This document shows positions 1 to 5,323 of a stretch of 9,850 nucleotides of DNA, in pieces. Positions within the stretch are counted from its first letter, which is position 1; the number at the start of each line of letters is the position of its first letter. The translations under genes were made by a program, and so were the position numbers. Below the pieces are notes generated by a model that ran no database searches, had not been told where the DNA came from, and worked only from the letters and a program-made list of their open reading frames with translations. The stretch is taken from the NCBI GenBank assembly GCA_900550395.1, contig URSD01000060.1:1-9850 (forward strand). The letters run 5' to 3'. This DNA is from an uncultured Porphyromonadaceae bacterium (GTDB taxonomy: Bacteria; Bacteroidota; Bacteroidia; Bacteroidales; Muribaculaceae).

Positions 1-33
1 TTTTAACACTTTTCGCTTGCGCGACTCCTAGAT

Positions 34-79
34 TTCCGCGAGTTAAGGAGCGACCGCAGGGAGCGACATACTCGCGGAA
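34..79. repeat. Inverted repeat with internal direct repeats
   Basis: A perfect 10-bp inverted repeat has arms TTCCGCGAGT (34-43) and ACTCGCGGAA (70-79). The 26-nt loop holds two direct copies of GGAGCGAC at 47-54 and 60-67. It is the first member of a run of hairpins extending to 284. Function is unknown. It lies far downstream of the M18 gene on the minus strand and may belong to that operon's 3' region. Confidence 0.6.
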
Positions 80-93
80 GAAGCGTCACAAAA

Positions 94-204
94 GCATCAA
101 CCTGCCGGATGGCGGGTTGCACGACGTCCGGGTTTATTGTCAGATTTTCAGAATGTTTCGTGGCTGCCGGAGGCTGTGCAACCCGCCATCCGGCGGGTTG
201 ATGC
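94..204. repeat. REP-like pair of inverted hairpin repeats (BIME-type layout)
   Basis: Two 29-nt arms, 94-122 and 176-204, are inverted copies of each other with one mismatch and are separated by 53 nt. Each arm is itself a hairpin. At 99-118 AACCTGCC pairs with GGCGGGTT across loop GGAT, with one T.G pair. At 180-199 AACCCGCC pairs perfectly with GGCGGGTT across loop ATCC. Two opposed copies of a short GC-rich palindrome are the layout of REP doublets in other bacteria. No REP-associated transposase is visible here, so the class is inferred from shape only. Confidence 0.6.
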
Positions 205-219
205 ACTTTTCTGAACCTA

Positions 220-253
220 CCGCGGATACGGCGCTTTGCGCCTAAATCCGCGG
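220..253. repeat. Nested GC-rich hairpin
   Basis: The outer stem is CCGCGGAT (220-227) with ATCCGCGG (246-253). The inner stem is GGCGC (230-234) with GCGCC (238-242) across loop TTT. An alternative pairing exists between GCGGATAC (222-229) and GTATCCGC (283-290), so this hairpin and the next could compete. There is no T tract, so it does not look like a simple intrinsic terminator. Confidence 0.55.
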
Positions 254-266
254 CTAACCGGATTTC

Positions 267-284
267 ACCCGCCATGCGGCGGGT
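267..284. repeat. Third copy of the REP-like hairpin core
   Basis: ACCCGCC (267-273) pairs perfectly with GGCGGGT (278-284) across a 4-nt loop ATGC. The stem is the same as in the hairpins at 99-118 and 180-199, with a different loop. This gives three copies of one palindromic core within 190 bp. Confidence 0.6.
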
Positions 285-344
285 ATCCGCTTGATACACT
301 GTTAACTGATGGGGCATGATTATTTGAAACCGCATTGCACGGCT

Positions 345-354
345 CGGACGTCCG
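345..354. repeat. 10-bp perfect palindrome downstream of the M18 gene
   Basis: CGGACGTCCG is self-complementary. On the minus strand it directly follows the dispersed repeat copy at 378-354, sharing base 354, and lies about 30 nt after the M18 stop codon. It could be a short 3' hairpin. No T tract follows, so it is not called as a terminator. Confidence 0.35.
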
Positions 355-378
355 TCCCTCTTACCTATCCCCCATCAA
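354..378 (-). repeat. Dispersed intergenic repeat, copy 1
   Basis: Read on the minus strand this 25-nt stretch starts TTGATGGGGGATAG and ends GTAAGAGGGAC. It matches plus-strand 5145-5169 at 22 of 25 positions; all three differences are G versus A. It starts 7 nt after the M18 stop codon, in the sense orientation of that gene. A looser copy lies at 4982-5004, across the stop codon of the pseudouridine synthase. Role unknown. Confidence 0.5.
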
Positions 379-385
379 CTATAAA

Positions 386-1672
386 CTAAACCCGGAAGAA
401 CTCCGTGAAGGCTCCTATCGTTGCCACATGGTCGGCCGCGGCCGCTGTCTCCCGGGCCGAATGCATAGCCCACACCGGCGCACCCATATCCACGCCCCGC
501 AGCGCTATCTGCGACGTCAGGATATTGCCCAGCGTCGAGCCGCCCGCCACATCGCTGTGATTCACGAAGCGCTGCACAGGCACCCCGGCGCGCTCGCACA
601 GCGTGGCGAACACAGCCGCCGAGTCGGCGTCCGTCATATACTTGCAGTTGGCGTTGATCTTGATGACCGGACCGCCGCCCAGCACCGGATGGTTCGTCGG
701 GTCCTGCTTCTCCACGTAGTTGGGATGCACACCGTGGCCGTTGTCAGCCGAGATCATGAACGACTGCGCCATGCTGCGGAAATAATCCTCCTCCGAGCCG
801 CCCAGAGCCGCGCACAGGCGCTGCAGCGTCTGCTTCAGCACCGGCGCCGCCGCGCCCTGCTTCGTCCCTGAGCCCGTCTCCTCGTTGTCGAAGATAGCCA
901 TCACGCGCGTATGCCGCGAAGACTCGTCCGCCGTCGCAAGCAGCGCCGAGAGCGCCGCATGCACCATGCTCAGGTCGTCGATACGCCCCGAGCTCACGAA
1001 CTCACCGTTCAGCCCTATGCGCTCGGCATGTTCCAGCGTGTACAGCGACAGGTCATAGTCCAGCAGCTCCTCGCGCGGCACACCAAGCTGGCGCGCAAGC
1101 ATGCGGCCCACCAGGTCCGTGGCCTCGGCCGGGTCGTCCACCCGTCCCAGCACCGGCAACATATCCTTCTGCCGGCTCAGCGGATTGCCGTCGTTCACTC
1201 CGCGGTTGAAGTGGATGGCAAGGTGCGGAATCACCAGCCGCGCACCCTCCAGGCGCACGGCCACCTGCCGCGGCTGCAGCGGGTCGTCGCCGCGCAGTAT
1301 GGCGCGTCCCGCCAGTCCAAGCGGGCGGTCGAACCACGTGTAGAGTATCGGACCTCCGTACACTTCGGTGTTGAGCTTTACGATGTTGCCCTCGCAGAGC
1401 ATCTCGCAGTGCGGCTTCGCGCGGAAGCACGGCGAGTCGCTGTGCGCGCAGATGATGCGCACGCCCTCGCTCGGCGCCCCATCGCCTGCCACGAACGCGA
1501 AGATGGCCGACGAGTTCGCGCACACATAACGCTTGTCGCCCGCGCTGACGGTCCATGAGTCGGCGGCGCGCAGCTCTGTGAATCCGGCAGCCTCCAGGCG
1601 GCGCCGCAGTTCGGCCACAGCCAGGAAATTCACCGGCGAGGCGTTCAGGAAGTGAAGAAGGTCGTCAATCAT
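386..1672 (-). CDS. M18 family zinc aminopeptidase
   Basis: Probably a cytosolic metallo-aminopeptidase that removes N-terminal residues, typically acidic ones in this family, during peptide turnover. The 428-residue product has the M18 metal and catalytic positions in order: H77 and D79 (AHSDSPCFRAKP), D115 in WFDRPLGLAGR, the E264-E265 pair in FDNEETGS, D310 in SADNGHGVHPNY and H372 in NHSDVAGGSTLGNI. No signal peptide is visible. The start at MIDDLL (1672) is chosen because the family's N-terminal helix begins there and it overlaps the upstream DUF5063 stop by 8 bp. An in-frame ATG at 1705 would add 11 residues and a 41-bp overlap, which is less likely. It is the last gene of the yicC operon, so it is probably translated by coupling. 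Substrate specificity cannot be read from sequence. Confidence 0.93.
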   Translation of the reverse strand: MIDDLLHFLNASPVNFLAVAELRRRLEAAGFTELRAADSWTVSAGDKRYVCANSSAIFAFVAGDGAPSEGVRIICAHSDSPCFRAKPHCEMLCEGNIVKLNTEVYGGPILYTWFDRPLGLAGRAILRGDDPLQPRQVAVRLEGARLVIPHLAIHFNRGVNDGNPLSRQKDMLPVLGRVDDPAEATDLVGRMLARQLGVPREELLDYDLSLYTLEHAERIGLNGEFVSSGRIDDLSMVHAALSALLATADESSRHTRVMAIFDNEETGSGTKQGAAAPVLKQTLQRLCAALGGSEEDYFRSMAQSFMISADNGHGVHPNYVEKQDPTNHPVLGGGPVIKINANCKYMTDADSAAVFATLCERAGVPVQRFVNHSDVAGGSTLGNILTSQIALRGVDMGAPVWAMHSARETAAAADHVATIGAFTEFFRV

Positions 1673-2174
1673 TGTAGTAGATTTTATTAATGGCGCGCAG
1701 CACATTGCACAGCGTCTGGCTCCAGTAGCCCGCGAAGTCTTCGCGCAGGCCCGGCATCATTTCCGATATGAATTCCGGAGTGGCGTCGCGCGCTGTCTGC
1801 ACTATGTTGTAGAACACCTGAAAGAGGTCGGCCAGCCCCTCCGATATGCTTGCGCCTATGGGCGTGTCGCTGTACTTCATGTCCTCCTCGAACACCTCCA
1901 GATACGCGTCATCCTCGCCCAGCAGCGCGGCCACGCGCCGGCGCACGGCCTCGTAATAATCTTCTTCAAGGGCGCCGTTCACGTAAGCGTCCCCCATGGC
2001 CTCGGTGTCGTCGCGGCGCAGGTCGGACGCGGCGATGTACAGCCGCGGCAGCAGGCGCAGCATGGCGGCCAGGAAGTCGGCGCGTTCGGTCTCCCGCGCG
2101 CTCTCCATGGCCGAGCAGTATTCATTGGCGAGGGCCAGAAAAGCGAGCTCGTTGGGCTGGAGTGTGGTGTTCAT
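1665..2174 (-). CDS. DUF5063 domain-containing protein
   Basis: A 169-residue acidic, mostly helical, probably cytosolic protein with no signal peptide or membrane segment. I match it to DUF5063, a Bacteroidetes family of unknown function, from the N-terminal helical part (FLALANEYCSAME, LPRLYIAASDL) and the C-terminal block (EGLADLFQVFYNIVQTAR, then FAGYWSQTLCNVLRAIN). This recognition is from memory of the family pattern and should be checked by profile search. Its ATG shares 4 nt (ATGA) with the nadD stop and its own end overlaps the M18 start by 8 bp, so it is locked into this operon. Position suggests co-expression with NAD and GMP metabolism genes, but no activity can be inferred. Confidence 0.8.
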   Translation of the reverse strand: MNTTLQPNELAFLALANEYCSAMESARETERADFLAAMLRLLPRLYIAASDLRRDDTEAMGDAYVNGALEEDYYEAVRRRVAALLGEDDAYLEVFEEDMKYSDTPIGASISEGLADLFQVFYNIVQTARDATPEFISEMMPGLREDFAGYWSQTLCNVLRAINKIYYND

Positions 2175-2752
2175 TTGGTGTAAAGTTTGTTGTCGACAAT
2201 ATATTTATAAACGCCCGGCGGCAGAAAACAGCTCATGTCGCGGCCGCGGGCTATCGCGTCGCGCACCTGCGTGCTGCTCAGGTTCACGGTGATTGGCGTT
2301 ATCGTCTCCATGCCGTCCACATGACCCTCCACCGGATAGCCCGGACGCGGATACACTATCACGCCGTATTCGTCCAGGATGCGCTGCCAGTCGCGCCACT
2401 GGTCGAACACCTGCCAGTTGTCGCTCCCTATAACGAGCTTGAAGCGGCGCCCCGGATAGCGCGACGCCAGCAGATCCAGCGTATTGATGGTATAGCTCGG
2501 CAGGGGCATCGACAGCTCTATGTCGCAGGTATCCACGCGCTCCACCCCGCGGGTGGCTATCGACAGCATTGCCAGGCGCCGCGTGTCGGGTATCAGCCCC
2601 AGCGGATTCTTCAGCGGATTGCGAGGCGAGAGCATCAGCCACACCCTGTCCACGATATCCCACTGCGTCAGGTATGCCGCCAGCATCATGTGGCCGCAGT
2701 GCACGGGGTTGAAGCTTCCCCCCAGCAGGCCTATCGTCTCTGTGGCGGCCAT
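2171..2752 (-). CDS. nadD: Nicotinate-nucleotide adenylyltransferase
   Basis: Transfers AMP from ATP to nicotinic acid mononucleotide to give deamido-NAD, the penultimate step of NAD synthesis, in the cytosol. The 193-residue protein shows the nucleotidyltransferase signature GGSFNPVHCGH near the N terminus, with the HxGH motif at H18-H21, and the C-terminal SSTQVR motif at 159-164 that binds the ATP phosphates. WLMLSPRNPLKN and the KLVIGSDNW block are also typical of NadD. Length is normal for the family. The ATG overlaps the last base of the gmk stop codon (TAATG), and its stop overlaps the DUF5063 start by 4 bp. Nothing is truncated. Confidence 0.96.
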   Translation of the reverse strand: MAATETIGLLGGSFNPVHCGHMMLAAYLTQWDIVDRVWLMLSPRNPLKNPLGLIPDTRRLAMLSIATRGVERVDTCDIELSMPLPSYTINTLDLLASRYPGRRFKLVIGSDNWQVFDQWRDWQRILDEYGVIVYPRPGYPVEGHVDGMETITPITVNLSSTQVRDAIARGRDMSCFLPPGVYKYIVDNKLYTK

Positions 2753-3336
2753 TATTCTGCGGAAGCGATGTGTTGCGTGATGATGCGGCGTGCCTCGTCC
2801 ACGGCCTCGTCCAGGTCGTCGTTGACGACGCGGAAGTCGAACTGCGGCGCGAAACCCAGCTCATAGTCGGCCTTCGCCACACGCTGCTCTATCACCTCGG
2901 GCGAGTCGGTGGCGCGGCCCACGAGGCGCCGGCGCAGCTCCTCCACGTCGGGCGGCAGTATGAAGATAGTCACCGCCTTGTCGCCGTAGATGCGCTTGAC
3001 GTTCAGCGCACCCTTGACGTCGATGTCAAGAACCACGTCGCGCCCGGCGGCTATCTTGTTGTCTATCTCGCTGCGCAGCGTGCCGTAGTAGCGGCCCGGG
3101 TACACTTCCTCCCATTCGATGAAGCGGCCGGCGGCCACGGCGTCGCGGAAGTCCTCGGTGCTCATGAAGTGATAGCTCACTCCGTCGGTCTCGCCCGTGC
3201 GCGGCGCACGGTTGGTTGCCGACACGGAGAATTCCAGAGGCAGAGCATCCTCGCCTTCCAGCAGTTTGTGAATGATGGTGCTCTTGCCGCACCCCGAGGG
3301 CGCCGACAGCACGATTATCTTGCCTTGTTTTCCCAT
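2752..3336 (-). CDS. gmk: Guanylate kinase
   Basis: Phosphorylates GMP to GDP with ATP, an essential cytosolic step in guanine nucleotide supply. The 194-residue length is usual. The P-loop lies at residues 12-20 (APSGCGKST), followed by the GMP-binding signature SATNRAPRTGETDGVSYHF and the blocks FIEWEEVYPGRYYGT and DIDVKGALNVK. The first P-loop residue is Ala rather than the common Gly of GPSGxGKST; this is a mild variant, not a sign of inactivity. It starts 3 bp after the yicC stop and overlaps nadD by 1 bp. The yicC-gmk pairing is common in bacteria, and yicC-gmk-nadD is, as I recall it, a recurring order in Bacteroidetes. Confidence 0.97.
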   Translation of the reverse strand: MGKQGKIIVLSAPSGCGKSTIIHKLLEGEDALPLEFSVSATNRAPRTGETDGVSYHFMSTEDFRDAVAAGRFIEWEEVYPGRYYGTLRSEIDNKIAAGRDVVLDIDVKGALNVKRIYGDKAVTIFILPPDVEELRRRLVGRATDSPEVIEQRVAKADYELGFAPQFDFRVVNDDLDEAVDEARRIITQHIASAE

Positions 3337-3339
3337 GGG

Positions 3340-4224
3340 TTATAGTACGTTAAGAACTTGCTCCTTAATCTGTTCCAGTATATCTTTCATCTCCACCACC
3401 AGGCGCTGCATGTCGGCCTGGTTGCTCTTGGAGCCGAGGGTATTGATTTCGCGGCCCATCTCCTGCGCGATGAAGCCGAGCTTCTTGCCGTGCGACACGC
3501 CGGGAGCCGCCATCGTCTCGCGGAAGTAGCGCAGATGCTGCGCCAGGCGCTGCTTTTCCTCGTTCACGTCGAGCTTTTCTATGTAGAAAATCATCTCCTG
3601 CTCCAGGCGTCCGCGGTCGTATTCAACGCCGGCGATTTTCGCCAGGCCCTCCTCTATGCGCCCGCGGATATGGGCCACACGCGCCGTCTCATACTCGTCC
3701 ACGCGTGCCAGCAGACCGGCGATGGCACCGATGCGCGCATCGAAAAAAGCCTCCAGGCGTTCGCCCTCGGCGCGGCGGTGGGCCATGCAGGCCTCGGCGG
3801 CGGCCGCGAGCGCCTTGCGCATCAGCGAGACCTCGGCCTCGCTGCTCTCGGCAGGCGCTACGCTGCGGCACACCTCCGGCAGACGCATCAGCAGGTTCAG
3901 CCAGTTGTCGGGCTGCGGGATGCCTAATTCCTCGGCCGCGGCCTCGAGCTGCCGCTTGTAGGCCGCCATTACGGCCACATCCACCTCTACGGGAGCCCCG
4001 GCGGCTGCCCCGGTGTGCTCCACCGTGGCTGTCACCTCCACCTTGCCCCGTTCCAGCGTGCCGGCGATAATCTCGCGCACGTCGCTCTCCAGGTTTCTGA
4101 ATGCCTGCGGCAGACGCGTCACCAGATCCAGCTGCTTGCTGTTAAGTGTCTTTATTTCAAATGTTACCTTTGCACCATCGGCTTCGGCGGCTGCTTTGCC
4201 GAAGCCTGTCATCGAGTACAGCAT
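3340..4224 (-). CDS. yicC: YicC/YloC family endoribonuclease
   Basis: First gene of the minus-strand operon. The 294-residue product starts MLYSMTGFGKA and continues with TLNSKQLDLVTRLPQAFRNLE and ERGKVEVTATVE, the usual N-terminal YicC blocks. It ends with the DUF1732-type C-terminal block (about 255-294: MGREINTLGSKSNQ, then LVVEMKDILEQIKEQ). YicC proteins are oligomeric cytosolic RNases; in E. coli YicC has been linked to turnover of the small RNA RyhB. The RNA target here is unknown. Length and both domains are intact. A TAATTTTG promoter element lies 25 nt upstream, so this gene probably drives transcription of the whole five-gene string. Confidence 0.94.
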   Translation of the reverse strand: MLYSMTGFGKAAAEADGAKVTFEIKTLNSKQLDLVTRLPQAFRNLESDVREIIAGTLERGKVEVTATVEHTGAAAGAPVEVDVAVMAAYKRQLEAAAEELGIPQPDNWLNLLMRLPEVCRSVAPAESSEAEVSLMRKALAAAAEACMAHRRAEGERLEAFFDARIGAIAGLLARVDEYETARVAHIRGRIEEGLAKIAGVEYDRGRLEQEMIFYIEKLDVNEEKQRLAQHLRYFRETMAAPGVSHGKKLGFIAQEMGREINTLGSKSNQADMQRLVVEMKDILEQIKEQVLNVL

Positions 4225-4248
4225 GTTCCGTTCTGTTTGTTAATTGAG

Positions 4249-4256
4249 CAAAATTA
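4249..4256 (-). promoter_or_regulatory. Bacteroidetes-type -7 promoter element for the yicC operon
   Basis: On the minus strand the sequence is TAATTTTG, an exact match to the Bacteroidetes TAnnTTTG -7 consensus. It ends 24 nt before the yicC ATG. No clear TTTG -33 element is found about 20 nt further upstream. A start near 4242 would give a leader of roughly 18 nt. Confidence 0.5.
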
Positions 4257-4279
4257 ACGATATTTTTTTGAAAAATACG

Positions 4280-4287
4280 TAACTTTG
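4280..4287 (+). promoter_or_regulatory. Bacteroidetes-type -7 promoter element for the pseudouridine synthase
   Basis: TAACTTTG matches TAnnTTTG exactly and ends 17 nt before the ATG at 4305. A transcript starting about 7 nt downstream would have a leader of only about 10 nt. No convincing -33 TTTG lies at the expected spacing; the TTTG at 4267-4270 is too close. Confidence 0.5.
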
Positions 4288-4304
4288 GGGTTAAAAATAA
4301 GACT

Positions 4305-4985
4305 ATGGAAGTACTGTACGAAGACAACCACATCATCATCGTCAACAAGGCTCCCGGCGAGATAGTGCAGGGCGACAAGACCGGCGACACGCCCCTCAGC
4401 GAGACCGTTGCAGCCTGGCTCAAGGAGAAATACGCCAAACCCGGCAACGTCTTCGTCGGCGTGTGCCATCGCCTCGACCGACCCGTCGGCGGCATTGTGG
4501 TTTTCGCCAAGACATCCAAGGCCCTGGCGCGCCTCAACGAGATGTTCCGCACCGGCGCCGTCCACAAGCGCTACTGGGCCATCACCCGCGGAGTGCCGCC
4601 CGAGCCGCAGGCCGAGCGCACCCACTACATCACCACCACGGAGCGCAACAACAAAAGCTACGCCTCCCTGGCGCCGCGCCCAGGCGCCAAGGAGGCCCGC
4701 CTGCGCTACACACTCATAGCCGAGGGCGACCGCTACCGCCTCCTCGAAGTCGAGCTCCTCACCGGCCGCAAGCACCAGATACGCGTCCAGCTCGCCGCCA
4801 TAGGCTGCCCCATCCGCGGCGACCTCAAGTACGGCGACAAGCGCAGCAACACCGACGGCAGCATCTCCCTGCTCGCCCGCAGCATCGACTTCATCCACCC
4901 CGTCAGCGGCAAGCCCGTCCACGTCGAGGCTCCCGTCCCCGCCGACCCCCTCTGGCAGGCCCTCGACTCCGCCCGAAAGAGTTGA
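4305..4985 (+). CDS. RluA-family RNA pseudouridine synthase
   Basis: Isomerises uridine to pseudouridine in rRNA or tRNA. The 226-residue protein is the catalytic domain alone: it opens MEVLYEDNHIIIVNKAPG, the usual start of that fold, and has no S4 RNA-binding domain. The catalytic motif HRLDRPVGG carries the nucleophile Asp58, and the second conserved block TGRKHQIRVQL lies at 153-163. Stand-alone enzymes of this size resemble RluA or TruC, but the exact target base cannot be assigned. Transcribed alone and divergently from yicC across 80 bp. A copy of a dispersed repeat begins at the stop codon, and the next gene has its own promoter, so this looks monocistronic. The start follows a promoter element closely, so no longer N terminus is expected. 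Confidence 0.92.
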   Translation: MEVLYEDNHIIIVNKAPGEIVQGDKTGDTPLSETVAAWLKEKYAKPGNVFVGVCHRLDRPVGGIVVFAKTSKALARLNEMFRTGAVHKRYWAITRGVPPEPQAERTHYITTTERNNKSYASLAPRPGAKEARLRYTLIAEGDRYRLLEVELLTGRKHQIRVQLAAIGCPIRGDLKYGDKRSNTDGSISLLARSIDFIHPVSGKPVHVEAPVPADPLWQALDSARKS

Positions 4986-5004
4986 TAGTATAGATAAGAG
5001 GGAG
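4982..5004 (+). repeat. Dispersed intergenic repeat, copy 2 (degenerate)
   Basis: This stretch starts TTGATAG and ends ATAAGAGGGA, matching the two ends of the copies at 354-378 (minus) and 5145-5169 (plus) but with a 2-nt gap and changes in the middle. It covers the stop codon of the pseudouridine synthase (TGA, 4983-4985), again in the sense orientation. Confidence 0.35.
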
Positions 5005-5062
5005 TTACCTCGGAGGGCGAGAAACATAAGAACATAAGGTCAAAAGAAACAGATCTTTTTGA

Positions 5063-5088
5063 TGAATATTAAATATACTGAATATTAA
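5063..5088. repeat. 10-bp direct repeat in the hairpin loop
   Basis: TGAATATTAA occurs at 5063-5072 and 5079-5088, spaced 16 bp, inside the loop of the large inverted repeat. Low-complexity AT sequence makes chance likely. Confidence 0.3.
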
Positions 5089-5091
5089 CTT

Positions 5092-5125
5092 TTATGTCAC
5101 TTATGACCTTATGTCCCTATGTATC
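5092..5125. repeat. Quasi-tandem TTATG repeats
   Basis: Four adjoining 8-9 nt units read TTATGTCAC, TTATGACC, TTATGTCC and CTATGTATC. The last three form the right arm of the large inverted repeat, so the arm seems built from a short repeated word. The left arm carries the complementary ACATAAG words. Confidence 0.45.
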
Positions 5126-5144
5126 TCACCATATCCGGTATTTA

Positions 5145-5169
5145 TTGATAGGGAATAAGTAAGAGGGAC
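5145..5169 (+). repeat. Dispersed intergenic repeat, copy 3
   Basis: Starts TTGATAGGGAATA and ends AGTAAGAGGGAC. It matches the minus-strand copy at 378-354 at 22 of 25 positions. Its last base is the first base of the heptamer tandem repeat that follows. Confidence 0.5.
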
Positions 5170-5222
5170 TCCTAACTCCTAACTCCTAACTCCTAACTGC
5201 GCGAAGCGCGACTCACTCCTAA
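5169..5222. repeat. Heptamer tandem repeat CTCCTAA with a small hairpin
   Basis: Four perfect head-to-tail copies of CTCCTAA occupy 5169-5196. A short GCGCGAAGCGC hairpin interrupts (5199-5209), then a fifth copy stands at 5216-5222. Slipped-strand copy-number change would be expected at such a run. It lies 40-90 bp upstream of the promoter element at 5263, so length variation would not change the -7 element itself. Confidence 0.7.
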
Positions 5223-5262
5223 CTTTTTCAATCCAACTCTCCCTCTTGTCGGTTTTTTTCCG

Positions 5263-5270
5263 TAATTTTG
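5263..5270 (+). promoter_or_regulatory. Bacteroidetes-type -7 promoter element for the methyltransferase operon
   Basis: TAATTTTG matches TAnnTTTG exactly and is followed by C, as is common. The -33 region has no clear TTTG. Transcription would start near 5277, which is 2 nt before the ATG of a 14-residue ORF at 5279 and about 43 nt before the methyltransferase ATG at 5320. Confidence 0.5.
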
Positions 5271-5278
5271 CACCGACG

Positions 5279-5323
5279 ATGGCACGGCGCCTCGATATCT
5301 TCGTTGAAATTCTTGTTTTATGA
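5279..5323 (+). CDS. Candidate 14-residue leader ORF
   Basis: ATG at 5279 opens a frame reading MARRLDIFVEILVL and stops at TGA 5321-5323. The stop overlaps the methyltransferase ATG (5320-5322) as ATGA, the standard geometry of translational coupling. The ORF would begin almost at the predicted transcript start, so it would be near-leaderless. No homologue is recognised and an ORF this short can arise by chance. It could be a coupling peptide that feeds ribosomes to the downstream gene, or not translated at all. Confidence 0.3.
   Translation: MARRLDIFVEILVL

Larger units (their letters stand above)
5016..5130. repeat. Large imperfect inverted repeat
   Basis: Arms 5016-5042 and 5104-5130 pair at 23 of 27 positions. 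The innermost 11 bp (ACATAAGGTCA at 5032-5042 with TGACCTTATGT at 5104-5114) are perfect. The 61-nt loop is AT-rich. Two copies of the TTGATAG/AAGAGGGA repeat lie outside the arms at 4982-5004 and 5145-5169. It could act as a 3' hairpin of the pseudouridine synthase mRNA or be a small non-coding mobile element (MITE-like). I see no target-site duplication. Confidence 0.55.

Noticed and set aside
3..335. 110-residue minus-strand ORF in the hairpin region
   Set aside because: It runs straight through the REP-like palindromes, so its codons are dictated by the repeats; the composition looks random and no domain is visible.
335..871. 178-residue plus-strand ORF
   Set aside because: Antisense to the M18 gene, with a His/Arg-rich composition typical of shadow frames of GC-rich genes.
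1673..1705. Upstream ATG for the M18 peptidase at 1705
   Set aside because: Adds 11 residues unlike the family N terminus and enlarges the overlap with the DUF5063 gene; the ATG at 1672 fits better.
4254..5027. 257-residue minus-strand ORF
   Set aside because: Antisense to the well-supported pseudouridine synthase; Gly/Ala/Val/Asp-rich shadow translation with no motif.
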